A stretch of 64,000 nt of DNA from assembly GCA_038534355.1 (NCBI GenBank), contig JBCAWX010000006.1, positions 124,001 to 188,000 of the forward strand. Reading direction: 5' to 3'. Source of the stretch: Mariniblastus sp038534355 (GTDB taxonomy: Bacteria > Planctomycetota > Planctomycetia > Pirellulales > Pirellulaceae). A program made the translations under genes and the position numbers. Positions within the stretch are counted from its first letter, which is position 1. Each line of letters begins with the position of its first letter. Below, in pieces: positions 8,757 to 19,059 of the stretch. The notes under the pieces were generated by a model that was given only the letters and a program-made list of their open reading frames with translations, was not told where the DNA came from and did not search any database.

Positions 8757-9629
8757 ATGATCGGTGAACTCGTCCACACGATGACCGAGGATCATCTGCG
8801 ACTCCACGGTTTTTATTCTGCCTCTACCGAATCGGTTCGAACCGTCATTCGATCCGGAAATTGTGATGCCGCCGTATTGCTCCATGGGCTCGGCGGCAAT
8901 TTTTATTCATCACGCCTGCTGTCTCATTTCAGCCAGACGTTGCGGCAATTCGGCATCTCGACACTGATCGGCAACACGCGTGGCCATGACATGATCAACA
9001 CGTCGACTTGGGGTGGTCGCGCCAGATCCAATGGAGCGGCGTTCGAATCCGTCGCCGATTGCACGTACGACGTTCAGGGCTGGGTCGATTTCCTGGTCGA
9101 CAAAGGGCATTCCAGCATTCTATTGTTTGGTCATTCGCTGGGCGCGATCAAGTCAATTTTTGCACAAGCCTACAAGCCGTCTCCACGTGTGAAAGCAATC
9201 ATTGGCCTCTCAGCGACTCGGCTAAGTTATGCGAAACTGATCGATTCGCCTCGTGGAGAACTTTTTCGACAAACCATTGCGCGTTGCCAATCGCTGATCG
9301 ACGACAAACAGGGCGACCAGCTCATCGAAGTCCCTTTTCCCTTTCCAACCTGGATGACTCCTCACGGATATCTGGCCAAGTACGGACCAGACGAAGCCTA
9401 CAACTGGATCAGGTTTATTGACCGCGTTGACGTTCCCACGCTGCTCCTGTTTGGCCAGCGGGAGCTAGACGAGAATCCTGCGTTTGTTGGGCTCCGCGAT
9501 GAATTGGTTGAGTTGCCAATTCAAAACCCAAGCGTGCGGGTCAAAGAAATCCTTAACGCCGACCACTTCTATGCGTCGCAAATGTCGATCGTCGACGTCG
9601 AGCTCGAACAATGGCTGACGGGTTATTGA
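8757..9629 (+). CDS. Alpha/beta hydrolase fold protein
   Basis: Predicted serine hydrolase of about 290 residues. The strand-loop AVLLHGLGGNFYSS supplies the oxyanion-hole region, the nucleophile elbow GHSLGA carries the catalytic Ser, an acid is expected around DRVDVPTLLLFGQRELDEN, and the late His in NADHFYAS completes the triad. There is no signal peptide, so it should be cytoplasmic. The best starts are the ATG at 8757 or the one at 8781; neither has a strong ribosome site. It begins 46 bases after the coiled-coil gene and may share its promoter. Its last seven bases overlap the convergent histidine kinase gene. The substrate cannot be predicted. Confidence 0.85.
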   Translation: MIGELVHTMTEDHLRLHGFYSASTESVRTVIRSGNCDAAVLLHGLGGNFYSSRLLSHFSQTLRQFGISTLIGNTRGHDMINTSTWGGRARSNGAAFESVADCTYDVQGWVDFLVDKGHSSILLFGHSLGAIKSIFAQAYKPSPRVKAIIGLSATRLSYAKLIDSPRGELFRQTIARCQSLIDDKQGDQLIEVPFPFPTWMTPHGYLAKYGPDEAYNWIRFIDRVDVPTLLLFGQRELDENPAFVGLRDELVELPIQNPSVRVKEILNADHFYASQMSIVDVELEQWLTGY

Positions 9630-11722
9630 GCCGCCGATCCTCTTGGCAACTCAAGAACAAAACATGCTCCATCGTCGCAGTCCTCCAGATACAACTGCCC
9701 CTTCAACGCAGTCGCCATGCGCCGACAGAGTGCCAACCCAAGCCCGACGCCAGGTGCTGAATTGGCTGCGTCCTGATCTGACTTACAAAACGGTTGAAAC
9801 ATTCGCTTGCGATACTTCTTGGCGACGCCTGGCCCATAATCGCGAACGCGAAATTCAACGGTCGACTCGGACAATTCAACCGACAGCTCGATGGTGCCGT
9901 TACTCGATGGCTTGGCATACTTGCTCGCGTTGTCGACCAGATTAAAAAGCACCTGCTCGATCTGACCCGGCTGTGTTGTGACCAGCGTCTGTAAAACAGG
10001 TTGGGAAATTTGCACAACCAGTTTCATCTCTTCCTGTTCTGCTCGCTCGATCAGACGATCCTTGAATCGATCAATCAAAGACTCGACCAACAAGCTTTCA
10101 TTAGCGTCCGTTTGACTGCCTCGTTCAAGCTTGGCAAACTGCAAGACATTTTCGACCAGATGCGACAGCCGGTCGGCTTGAATCCGCAAAGTGTTTGCGT
10201 ACTCATGCGTCTTTTCTTCAGGGACCATCTTCTCTGCCAACATCTCCGCATACATCCGAAACGTCGTTAACGGTGTTCGCAGTTCATGAGTTACAGCAGA
10301 GACAAATGTCGCGCGACGTTCACTCATCTTCAACACACCATGCAGCAAAAATGCAGAGGCCACTGTCGCCAGCCCCAGAGCCAACCAAGCCACTAACAAC
10401 GACAGCGTCAGTCCACTAAAACCTCCCGGCAGCCCCAATCGTTGAACTTTCGAGTCCAAGGCCAACGTCGAGAGCGCACTGGAATTGTCGACGATCAATT
10501 GAACGGGCAATGTCGTCAACGCAGTCCCCACATTGAGTTCGTTCTCTTCGTTGATGGGAACGAAACGAACCTCTGGCAACAAGTCTGACACTTCTGAGTT
10601 CATCGCGTCTTCGATCGCGGTCCAATCGAGCCAGCACACTTGAACAATCGATTTTTGATCCAACTCAACTCGTCTGGCCAGAATCAACTGCTCGCCGACC
10701 CACATCGGTTGCATCGCACCCGAGCGAACATTCGCGTACGGAGAGGCGCTTGCGGGGAACTCACCCAACACCGGGTTGGCCAATGACATCTGTTGATTGT
10801 TGGCGACCCATTGGCGATCCGAAAACGCCCGCGTCGATTCCTGACGCTGACTGAATTCTTCGTTGACTCTAGCCGAGTTTCGAATCACCTGTTGTTGCAA
10901 TTTGTTGTCGAAAGTGGCCCGTGGCGAAACGCGTCGTTTCTGGTCCTCAAGATTCTGAACAAATTTGTCAATTGCGGGAACTTGATATGCGTTGCCAGTT
11001 GGCACTGCATTTTGAGAAACAGCGTTGTCGAGTGATTCACCTTGCTGGTTGGTGATCACGACTTCATTGACTGTCTTGGGTTCGACCGTCGCACATCGAA
11101 AGTAAACGTCGCCATAGTCGAAGTTTGAAGACGCTTGACTGATCTGTTCAGCTTGGACCGTATTGTCTTTCGGCAAGCCACAACAAGCGATGGCAAAATC
11201 TCGCTCTGCTCCCAGTGGTTGTTGGGGCGAAGAGATCATGCCATCGGCGTCAATCTGGAAATGAAGCTTGACGAATTCAGGGGGCTCAAGCATTAGTGGC
11301 GATGGAATCTTGACTTGCAAATCGCCCGAGCTGGCCGTGTTGGGCATTTCCAATTGGGCGTCATCGTCGATAGCGTTTTTTTCTTTGACGGTGGGCGTCT
11401 TTTTGCCATCGTCTGGTTGTCGGTTATTCCCAAGACTCAACGCAGTGGTTTCAAATGGCGATTGATAGAACGAGTCATAAAGATAATGGGGGCGAGCTGC
11501 TTCTTGTGCGACCAACGGTAACAGTTTCAGATCCAGCCGGTAAAGTGCACTGCTGAGACGCTCTTGCAATTCCGCTTCCTGTCTCGCAAGTTCGGTTTCA
11601 TTTCGATCAACTTCCCGTTGTCGGTCGACTTGGACCGCCTTGATGGTCAACCAAACCATCGGCGGAATCACCAACATCAAAGCGACCGCAAACAATGTCC
11701 AGATTTGCCAAGGACGTTTCAT
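9623..11722 (-). CDS. Membrane sensor histidine kinase
   Basis: Sensor kinase of a two-component system, 699 residues. A first membrane helix near residues 8-30 (LFAVALMLVIPPMVWLTI) and a second around 440-465 enclose a sensor region of about 400 residues outside the inner membrane, with long helices at its start. The HisKA dimerisation domain follows, with the phospho-accepting His in AVTHELRTPL at about residue 479, then the ATPase domain with N box NLVDNASKYAK, G1 box DYGPGVA and G2 box GVGLGLALCRR. The sensor domain resembles nothing I can name. The ATG overlaps the end of the response regulator gene by four bases, so the two are translated together. Confidence 0.93.
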   Translation of the reverse strand: MKRPWQIWTLFAVALMLVIPPMVWLTIKAVQVDRQREVDRNETELARQEAELQERLSSALYRLDLKLLPLVAQEAARPHYLYDSFYQSPFETTALSLGNNRQPDDGKKTPTVKEKNAIDDDAQLEMPNTASSGDLQVKIPSPLMLEPPEFVKLHFQIDADGMISSPQQPLGAERDFAIACCGLPKDNTVQAEQISQASSNFDYGDVYFRCATVEPKTVNEVVITNQQGESLDNAVSQNAVPTGNAYQVPAIDKFVQNLEDQKRRVSPRATFDNKLQQQVIRNSARVNEEFSQRQESTRAFSDRQWVANNQQMSLANPVLGEFPASASPYANVRSGAMQPMWVGEQLILARRVELDQKSIVQVCWLDWTAIEDAMNSEVSDLLPEVRFVPINEENELNVGTALTTLPVQLIVDNSSALSTLALDSKVQRLGLPGGFSGLTLSLLVAWLALGLATVASAFLLHGVLKMSERRATFVSAVTHELRTPLTTFRMYAEMLAEKMVPEEKTHEYANTLRIQADRLSHLVENVLQFAKLERGSQTDANESLLVESLIDRFKDRLIERAEQEEMKLVVQISQPVLQTLVTTQPGQIEQVLFNLVDNASKYAKPSSNGTIELSVELSESTVEFRVRDYGPGVAKKYRKRMFQPFCKSDQDAANSAPGVGLGLALCRRMATALKGQLYLEDCDDGACFVLELPRGSAAQ

Positions 11723-12465
11723 GTGCCAGATTCCTGTTGATCATGAGCCCACATGTAACCTTTGCCTCGAACGGTCAAAAGGATTTCCGGCTTCTCTTTG
11801 TTATCCTTTAGCTTTTCTCGCAGCCGCGCGATATGCATATCGATGGTGCGAGTTGAAATCCCCTTCGGACTGAGCTGCCAGACGTTGGAAAGAAGTTCGT
11901 CACGTGAGATTGCACGTCCACGATTGGAGACAAGGTACTGCAACAGCTCGACCTCTTTTTCCGACAACTCATTTCGAGTTTGGTTTTCAAATCGAAGTTC
12001 ACGACGTTCAAAATCAATGACACCATGGGGAAACGACGTAATCTCCATCAACGTCGGTCGCTCAGGTGATCGACGCAAGACCGCTTCCACACGGGCCATC
12101 AACTCTTTGACACTGAACGGCTTAACAACATAGTCATCGGCGCCTTCACGCAAGCCACGAACGCGATCGGACTCATCTCCTTTGGCTGTTAGAATGATGA
12201 CGGGTTGTGTTGGTTTAATTTTTTTCAGCTGGCGTAAGATCTCAAGTCCAGACAGACCTGGCAACGCAAGATCGAGCAACAGCAAGTCGTACTCGGTTTC
12301 AACGGACTTGTTTAGACCCTCCACGCCATCCGCTGCTTCGATGACCCGGTAGCCATTGAAGCTGAGCGAATCGACGATGCCGCGACGAATCGCGGCATCA
12401 TCTTCAATCGTCAGGATGACCGATCGGTTATTGAAAGAACCGTTTTGGGTCGTCACTGCGGACAT
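11719..12465 (-). CDS. OmpR/PhoB-family response regulator
   Basis: DNA-binding partner of the adjacent kinase, 248 residues. The receiver domain shows the acidic pair in ILTIEDDAAI, the phosphorylated Asp in LLLLDLALPGLSG (about residue 65), the Thr/Ser switch in VIILTAKGD and the Lys in DDYVVKPF. The C-terminal winged helix has the OmpR pattern LSEKEVELLQYLVSNRGR and ends in RTIDMHIARLREKL and VRGKGYMW. The ATG shares one base with the stop of the VIT-VWA gene (TAATG), and the stop overlaps the kinase start, so three genes form one coupled unit. Confidence 0.95.
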   Translation of the reverse strand: MSAVTTQNGSFNNRSVILTIEDDAAIRRGIVDSLSFNGYRVIEAADGVEGLNKSVETEYDLLLLDLALPGLSGLEILRQLKKIKPTQPVIILTAKGDESDRVRGLREGADDYVVKPFSVKELMARVEAVLRRSPERPTLMEITSFPHGVIDFERRELRFENQTRNELSEKEVELLQYLVSNRGRAISRDELLSNVWQLSPKGISTRTIDMHIARLREKLKDNKEKPEILLTVRGKGYMWAHDQQESGT

Positions 12466-14855
12466 TACTTCTTACCTTTCGTGATCAAGATTGACTCATC
12501 ACCCAGCTTAATCAGGATCTCACCCTCAAGTGTCATTTCCTGTTGCCGATTGAGTTCGACCAAGTCCCACACCAGTTCATAGTACTCCTTACTTTCAAAC
12601 TCGATCGTGCGATCTGGTTTGACGTCATTCTCTTTTTCGACCAGTGAGTTGGAGATCCAACGTTCTCCTCGACGAAAATAGGCGCCCGAATTGCATTGCT
12701 GAACGTTTGTAATGGTTGCCCGTTTCATATCGGCAGTCCAATACGCATTGGTAACGTTGAGCTTGGATTGTCCGCGTTGCAGGCTGTTGTTTAACTCCTG
12801 GTTGACCGAACCAACACCGACGCGACAACCGACTGCGCGATCGTAGTAGTTTGCATTGGCTCGTTTGGAAATGGCATCTTTGTCGCTGAAATCGATTCCT
12901 TCTTCAGCCAAAAACGAGGTGTATTCCGTCAGGATCCCGAACTCGGTTGAGAGTGAAACGATTTCGTCCACCATCTCACGAATGCGTTGCTCGGTTGCGG
13001 AAGGCATGGCCGGTGCCGCTGATGCCAACATCAAAGGATTCTTCTTGCTGGTCAACGTCTGTTGCTGCGCTGGCTTGGACACGTTGGCAGCCACCACCGC
13101 AGCCAGCTGAGTCGCACCGAGATCACGAATCGTGTCGGTGAGACTGGCAATGCGTCGGCTCGCCCACAATCGTGCAACAAACGCATTGGAGGTTTTTGCA
13201 GATTCGCGAATATCAAACTCAAAACGGAAGGTACGTTGTTCGCCACGAAAGTTGCCGTCCAGCTCAAACCGGAGCGGTCGTTTACCGCGATAACGCCCCA
13301 GCACGACTAACTGATCGCCCGAATATAGATCAGGAATCGAATTGGGCAACAAGTTGGATACTCGCGATGTCGGTTTGCCGTTGGCGGTGACAACTTGAAG
13401 CTCAGGATTGGAAATGATTGGTCCGTCCAGTCCTTTAAAGACCGTCGCCACTTTCGCCTCCACATCCTGACCGGGAAGCACGAACGTTGAAAACGCACGT
13501 GTTGTCGTCGCAATTTTGTCGAGCAGCGGAGTATTGACGTCGTAGCCAACACCAAATGTGAACACTCGACGTGAGTGCGGATTTTCGTCCGAAGCAAGTT
13601 TCCGGATCGCTAGTTCCGAAGTCTCGCCGACCGTTGGCAATCCATCTGTGAGAAACATCGTGATTGGAAGCGTCGCTTCGCCAGGCTCAATCTGCAGTGA
13701 TCGTTTGAGGGCTTCGTGTAGATTCGTTCCACCTCGTGCGACGATCGCATCCAGAAAGGCAATCGCTTTCTTGATCGATTTCTTGTCTTTGACGACTGCC
13801 TGTTCGGAAAATTTTGTGATCTCATCACTGTAAGTAATGATGTTGAAGGACTCGCCAAACTTCAGCCCCTCGACCACCTGACGCGCCGCTTCTCTGGCCT
13901 GTTCAATCTTTTTGCCGCGCATGCTGCCTGAGCGATCGATGACCAGCACGATATCTCGTTTGATCGGCACTTCGTCTGTTTTTGCAAATTCCTTTTTTCC
14001 CGTTCCGGCTAACAACAAAAAGTAGCCCCCTTTGTTGTCAGCGTCAGGGTAGGCAAACATCGATGCTGATACCGCACCCTGTTTCAGCAGATAGGACAAC
14101 TGAAACGCACCTGGCGTTGCCGTTGCTGATTCTTCCACCAAAGCCATGATCTGATTTTCATTGAACTGACGAGTTTGAATTGAGTGCGATGGTGAATAGG
14201 CCGTGGTGATACTCCGTTTTGACCGAATATTCACTTTGACTTTCCAGGGCGTGTCATACATGACACTGCCACTGCGTGGCAAAACGTAGTCGACTCGGTC
14301 TCCGTCCGCTGTCAACAAATGTTCGTAAATCACTTCCACTTTTTGTGTACCCTTTGCCGGCACAGGAAATACGGAACTACGAATCAAATTGAGTCCGGCG
14401 AACTCCAGTAGCGCTGGATCCTTGAGTTTCGCAACAATCGCCTCAAACGTTTTGCGAGCTTCCAGTTTGCTGAGCAACTCGGTCGTAGGCTCGTCCTTGT
14501 TGCCCTCAAAAGTGAAACCCTTGACAACGGCACCTTCTGGAACTGGAATCACGATCTCGGCAACCTGATCCTGATCCGTCGGATTGCTCAAATGAACTTG
14601 CATCGTCGTCGTAGCGACCTGTTCGACGATCGAAACATCAGCTGAAACACCGGTTACATGTACGTTGTAATTTGCGGCAGTTGACATCCGGTACGTCTGT
14701 GGAATGATCACATTGGACGACCACGGTCGCGGCGCGGTTTGCTGATAGGTTTGAGCACACGCCGTCGTGCTCGCCATTGAAAACGGGATCAGAACAGCGA
14801 TCATGGTCGCGACCAACGCCATATGCTGCGCAGTGAAAGATGCCAAGCGTTTCAT
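12465..14855 (-). CDS. Secreted VIT and von Willebrand A domain protein
   Basis: Exported protein of 796 residues with a signal peptide to about residue 35 (ending STTACAQ). A VIT domain follows (NVHVTGVSADVSIVEQVATT, then IVIPVPEGAVVKGFTFEG), as in inter-alpha-trypsin inhibitor heavy chains. The VWA domain carries a complete metal site: DRSGSMRG, a downstream Thr in ARGGTNLHEAL and the Asp in FLTDGLPT. The C-terminal 280 residues are unassigned. There is no membrane anchor or sortase motif, so it is likely periplasmic or surface-bound. GAGGA lies about seven bases before the ATG. It is the first gene of the coupled unit with the response regulator and kinase, suggesting that it is sensed by, or helps sense for, that system. 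Confidence 0.9.
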   Translation of the reverse strand: MKRLASFTAQHMALVATMIAVLIPFSMASTTACAQTYQQTAPRPWSSNVIIPQTYRMSTAANYNVHVTGVSADVSIVEQVATTTMQVHLSNPTDQDQVAEIVIPVPEGAVVKGFTFEGNKDEPTTELLSKLEARKTFEAIVAKLKDPALLEFAGLNLIRSSVFPVPAKGTQKVEVIYEHLLTADGDRVDYVLPRSGSVMYDTPWKVKVNIRSKRSITTAYSPSHSIQTRQFNENQIMALVEESATATPGAFQLSYLLKQGAVSASMFAYPDADNKGGYFLLLAGTGKKEFAKTDEVPIKRDIVLVIDRSGSMRGKKIEQAREAARQVVEGLKFGESFNIITYSDEITKFSEQAVVKDKKSIKKAIAFLDAIVARGGTNLHEALKRSLQIEPGEATLPITMFLTDGLPTVGETSELAIRKLASDENPHSRRVFTFGVGYDVNTPLLDKIATTTRAFSTFVLPGQDVEAKVATVFKGLDGPIISNPELQVVTANGKPTSRVSNLLPNSIPDLYSGDQLVVLGRYRGKRPLRFELDGNFRGEQRTFRFEFDIRESAKTSNAFVARLWASRRIASLTDTIRDLGATQLAAVVAANVSKPAQQQTLTSKKNPLMLASAAPAMPSATEQRIREMVDEIVSLSTEFGILTEYTSFLAEEGIDFSDKDAISKRANANYYDRAVGCRVGVGSVNQELNNSLQRGQSKLNVTNAYWTADMKRATITNVQQCNSGAYFRRGERWISNSLVEKENDVKPDRTIEFESKEYYELVWDLVELNRQQEMTLEGEILIKLGDESILITKGKK

Positions 14856-15050
14856 CGTTAATCCTCAGATTGAAAGACCTGGTTCGATCGTCGCGTGCAT
14901 TTGCGAAAAACGACAGAACCACGCCTATCTTACGAGAAATCAACACGCCGGTTCGTAACGACCCTGTAACTCCAAGGCATCGAACCGCGAAAATGACACG
15001 CCCACAGACATCGGCTTGCTAGCGGACATGCGGGTTGTATTGACGGAATT

Positions 15051-15103
15051 AGCTTGTTGAACCAGTGAAGTGATTTCACCAGTGGTCAACTCTTCAACAA
15101 GCT
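15051..15103 (-). repeat. Long hairpin at the ccsBA stop codon
   Basis: Perfect 11-base inverted repeat (15051-15061 and 15093-15103). The arm nearest the gene overlaps the ccsBA stop codon. The 31-base interior can fold further (GTGAA with TTCAC). Read on the minus strand it could end or stabilise the ccsBA transcript, but no T-run follows, so it is not a classical terminator. The remaining 195 bases to the VIT-VWA start hold nothing else I can name. Confidence 0.5.
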
Positions 15104-18100
15104 TAAGTCTTTGCCTCAGCCGCCACATTGCTCAGCCAAAACCGCGTTGGCGTCAATGCAACTGCTGCCAAAAGTAGATGGGCAGCGCCGCACAACACGA
15201 TCGCTTGTAGTGCTTTGTCTTCAGTGGCGCCATAGGCGTGCAATCCAACGCCCATCGCATTGACACCTTTCCAGGACCAAAGCACAACAATGTTTCCGAG
15301 GATCGCCAATACAGCAATTCCGCGCTCTTTGACCAAACCTCCCCATCGTGCATGCAGGATCAAGGCGTTACACAACACGATCATCAAGGCACCGTTTTCT
15401 TTGGGATCCCAGCCCCAGAATCGACCCCAGGAATCATCGCCCCAAAGCCCACCAAGAACCGTGCCAAAGAAACTGGTCAACAATCCAAAACAGACCACTC
15501 CATAGAGAATATTGATAAACAGTCGCTTCACTTTTTTATCCTGAAATGCCGTCGTGACCATCCCGCCGACGACGTACGCAATACCCAGGAGACCTGCAAC
15601 AAAGGTCGCCGCATAGCCGATCGAAATACAGACGACGTGCGTTGCCAACCAAAACGTCGTATCGAGCACCGCTTGCATCACGGTAAACGTATCCCCATCG
15701 ACAACCGTCATCGAGTGAGCCCAGATCAGCGACCCGAATCCGCCTAGTCCTGCCAACGCGCTGGCGATACTCAAACGGGTTGCCAATTCGCAAATGATCA
15801 ACAGCCCCACACTCGCCATACCAACGAAAATGACAGACGAATAGAGGTTAGTGACCGGCGGACGCCCCGAGATAATCACTCGCATGATGATTCCATTGGC
15901 GTGAAACAGCAGGCCGACCAAAAGTAGTGCCAAGGCTGCTCGTGACATCGCGACGTGCAACCAGCGAACGTAAAAACCGAGCCAGCTCAACGCCGCAAAC
16001 AGCACGGCTGCCAGATAAATCGCCGATGAAACATAGAACGGCGTCGAGTGATTGTAGCGTCGCTCTGTCGCGAGCTTGTTTTCGGAATAGCCAAACGGTT
16101 TTGCCTGACTCATTGACGCCAAGTGCGATTCCAGCGTCTTGTTAAACGTCTCCGCGTCTCCTTCAAGATAGGCCGGCTGGAGTTGATTCAGCAGTGCGAT
16201 CGTATCGACAGGCACACTATTGATTCCAAGCTCGTCCCGACCACCATTGAGTTTTCTCATGTTCTTGGCAAGCGCGCCGATCATGGCTGGCCGCTGCTGC
16301 TGAAGAATGGCGTCCACCATCAACGCTTCTCGCGACTCGAAGTCGTCACGGGCTTCTTTGGGAAGTTTGTCCCAATCGCGTTTGGTCAGATCTGCCAACA
16401 ACTTCACATCGGTTTCTCCGTACCGTTTTTCCTGAAGCTTCACAAATTCAGGAACCATCATGAACCGTTCTACAATTCGGTCACGGATCATATCGGAGCG
16501 CAACTGCTGAGCAATTTCCTCGACGAATACCGTCTCCGCCAACTCATCGATCGTCTCAACGCCGAAACGCTCGGCAAACTCTCCGATCCAAGCTCGACTG
16601 TCAAACTCAATCTTCGAGATCCACGTATTATCTGTCTCTTCAACGGGAACCATGTAGGGCGTGTAGACGAGTGTCTTCAATGCGTAGTCAAACTCTTCGA
16701 TTGTCTGCATTGCGGATGCATTTTCCGGAACGTCTGTTCCAAACATCAACCGCATCCCCAAGACCTTTTGTATCTTGGTTCGAAGCTTGGCCAGTCGAAG
16801 CTGGAATGTTGACCAGGTTTTCGGATCTTTCACGTCGGGGTTGGGAATCAGTTCCTCCAACTTGTCGCGCGACTTCATTAACTCGTCGAGCGTGTAAACA
16901 TAATTCTTTCGGTCTCGGTCGGTCGAAAACCCTTTGGGCAGCTTCAGGGCATCAATGATGTTCATATCAGTGACGTAGAACGCTCGATACTCCAACGCAC
17001 CTTTTGCGCCGAACGCAACATCGGCAACCCAGCGAATCGCCGCTTGTTTTTCGTTTTCACCATCGTCGAGCGACTCTCGCTCGCGCAACTGTCGCGCTGT
17101 GTTGATCGCGTAGGAGCCCAACGGTTGCACGCGACCCTCGTAAGTAATCGGAAGCTGTGCGAGCAGGTCCAAACGCATCTTGTCTTTTTCGACGGGACGG
17201 TTTGCGCTCATCGACAGCGACCAACCCCAACCGCCAAAAACCAATACCAGAACCAACGCTGGTATCCAGGCAGTGATCGAAACGCGATTGGGTTTGACGC
17301 CCACAACGGGATCAGCCAGCTCAGCGACTGGAACCGTTGGACTGGCGTCATCACCTGAGCCGCTGCCGCCATTGGTGGACGATTGTTTCTGCTTCTTGTT
17401 CAGATATGCCAACAGCGACGTACCGAATTGTGCGACCAGCCCTACCACAGTGAACATGCAACAAACGTAAGGAATCATCCAACCAACGTTCGTCACGACC
17501 TGGAAGATCGATAGTTCTCGGCCGGTCAGATCGGTGTCCATTCCCGACTGGTAAAACGTCTCGTCAGAATATCGCAGCGGGTTATTCATATAAATTCGAC
17601 GCGGCGAGACTTTGCCAGTTTCAAAGTCATCGAGCAAGATGTCCGAACCGTAGTATTTAGGTGTCTTGGTACCCGGGTAATCCTCTCGTGTCGCGTCCGT
17701 CAACGTGATTGAGTACGGCTTGTACTCAGTTTCAAATCTCAACTCAATGAAGTAGTTGGTTCCATCAACGGTCACCGAGTCGCGACGAACCCCAGGGTAT
17801 TGGCTGATCAAATGTTGGCCAAGCGATTCGCCGGTTTGCTTGTCCTTCAGCTCGACGTATGCAGAGGCAAAATCGACAACCTGTTCAGCGTCGGTCCCAG
17901 CGACAGGTGGCACGGGATACGCTTGCCCAATGAGTCCAAAACCAGTGTTGGCCAGGTTGTCTGAGTTCGGCATCGCTCGACGAACGTTCGATGCAGGAAG
18001 GTATTGAAGACAAGTGATATCGAAAGGCAGGTCGCTAGACGAAATCTCCTGCTGCGACTTCAACCGGCTACTGGGGACCGCGACCACTTCGTCAAACTCA

Positions 18101-19032
18101 TCATCCGAGACATTAATCACCGCCATTTCAGTGCTGCGAATATCAATCGCATGACTGACCGTTTGATTTTCGTAAACCGTGATTCGTTGTTCGTTATTGG
18201 TTACGGTCACAAAGATCTCGTTAACCATCAGGCCGGCAACACCGAGGTGCAACAACACCATTCCCGCTTTTCGATTGAACAACAGGGCACACGCGACATA
18301 ACTGACCATCGCCGCCATCGTCGCCTGAATCAGCTGCCACATGACTCGCATCGCTGAATCGCCAATAAAAGCCGACTCACCATAATAGACGGTCACCCCT
18401 AGAACAGCGGCAGAAACAAACGCTCCCAGGAACAACAACAGCCGCTCAATTTTTTGCCCCGAACGAGTGAACACAAAACCCATGACGGACGCGATTGAGA
18501 TGGAAAGCAAGCCCACCTGCATCAACAACCACATTCGCTCATATGAAATCGGTGGTGCTGCCTGAAAACCATCGGAGTTTTGGCCGTTAAAGATGACGGC
18601 CCATGTAACCAGAATCGCAAACAAAGCAGAGATGATTCCGAAGATGAGCCGCGTGCCTTTGGCTTGCAGTTTAAACCGCATGATATGCGCGGCAGTCAAG
18701 TTGATCAGCATCAATCCCAAAACTGCCATTCCGCTGGGCATAAAGAATCGCCCTGGCACATTCTGCATTTCAGGGAACCAGGCAGGGACAAAAAAGACCT
18801 GAAATGGAACACTGACGAACAGGCTTGAGAAGTGACGCATCTTGACGTCGTAGACATCGGCCCAATTTTGCTCCAAGGTCGCTATGAACGTCACGAGCAA
18901 CGCCATCGCCAACAACGCGACTGTCAATCGTAGCGAAGCCAGCGGCATTACTAATGCCTGGACGATATCGTTGAACGACAGGCTTGTGCCAGACCGCGTT
19001 CCAATGGATGTCGGTGAGATTTCCGTTGCCAT
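15103..19032 (-). CDS. ccsBA: Fused ResB-CcsA cytochrome c assembly protein (CcsBA)
   Basis: System II cytochrome c synthase: it carries haem across the membrane and attaches it to apocytochromes. The N-terminal half is ResB-like, with helices such as LRLTVALLAMALLVTFIATL and periplasmic ResB segments. A large soluble region of about 350 residues (about 640-1000) follows. The C-terminal 300 residues are CcsA-like, with the haem-handling WWD motif in WGRFWGWDPKENGALM and His residues in flanking helices (WLATHVVCISIGYA). At 1309 residues it is longer than many fused CcsBA proteins, mainly through the central insert. GAGAAG lies close before the ATG, and the lipoprotein gene ends 27 bases upstream, suggesting an operon. 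Required for membrane c-type cytochromes. Confidence 0.93.
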   Translation of the reverse strand: MATEISPTSIGTRSGTSLSFNDIVQALVMPLASLRLTVALLAMALLVTFIATLEQNWADVYDVKMRHFSSLFVSVPFQVFFVPAWFPEMQNVPGRFFMPSGMAVLGLMLINLTAAHIMRFKLQAKGTRLIFGIISALFAILVTWAVIFNGQNSDGFQAAPPISYERMWLLMQVGLLSISIASVMGFVFTRSGQKIERLLLFLGAFVSAAVLGVTVYYGESAFIGDSAMRVMWQLIQATMAAMVSYVACALLFNRKAGMVLLHLGVAGLMVNEIFVTVTNNEQRITVYENQTVSHAIDIRSTEMAVINVSDDEFDEVVAVPSSRLKSQQEISSSDLPFDITCLQYLPASNVRRAMPNSDNLANTGFGLIGQAYPVPPVAGTDAEQVVDFASAYVELKDKQTGESLGQHLISQYPGVRRDSVTVDGTNYFIELRFETEYKPYSITLTDATREDYPGTKTPKYYGSDILLDDFETGKVSPRRIYMNNPLRYSDETFYQSGMDTDLTGRELSIFQVVTNVGWMIPYVCCMFTVVGLVAQFGTSLLAYLNKKQKQSSTNGGSGSGDDASPTVPVAELADPVVGVKPNRVSITAWIPALVLVLVFGGWGWSLSMSANRPVEKDKMRLDLLAQLPITYEGRVQPLGSYAINTARQLRERESLDDGENEKQAAIRWVADVAFGAKGALEYRAFYVTDMNIIDALKLPKGFSTDRDRKNYVYTLDELMKSRDKLEELIPNPDVKDPKTWSTFQLRLAKLRTKIQKVLGMRLMFGTDVPENASAMQTIEEFDYALKTLVYTPYMVPVEETDNTWISKIEFDSRAWIGEFAERFGVETIDELAETVFVEEIAQQLRSDMIRDRIVERFMMVPEFVKLQEKRYGETDVKLLADLTKRDWDKLPKEARDDFESREALMVDAILQQQRPAMIGALAKNMRKLNGGRDELGINSVPVDTIALLNQLQPAYLEGDAETFNKTLESHLASMSQAKPFGYSENKLATERRYNHSTPFYVSSAIYLAAVLFAALSWLGFYVRWLHVAMSRAALALLLVGLLFHANGIIMRVIISGRPPVTNLYSSVIFVGMASVGLLIICELATRLSIASALAGLGGFGSLIWAHSMTVVDGDTFTVMQAVLDTTFWLATHVVCISIGYAATFVAGLLGIAYVVGGMVTTAFQDKKVKRLFINILYGVVCFGLLTSFFGTVLGGLWGDDSWGRFWGWDPKENGALMIVLCNALILHARWGGLVKERGIAVLAILGNIVVLWSWKGVNAMGVGLHAYGATEDKALQAIVLCGAAHLLLAAVALTPTRFWLSNVAAEAKT

Positions 19033-19059
19033 AATTCTTCTCGGAGGTTTGAACGGGGC

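Noticed and set aside
16123..16812. 229-codon open frame on the plus strand
   Set aside because: Antisense to ccsBA; the central insert of that gene produces the open frame by codon bias.
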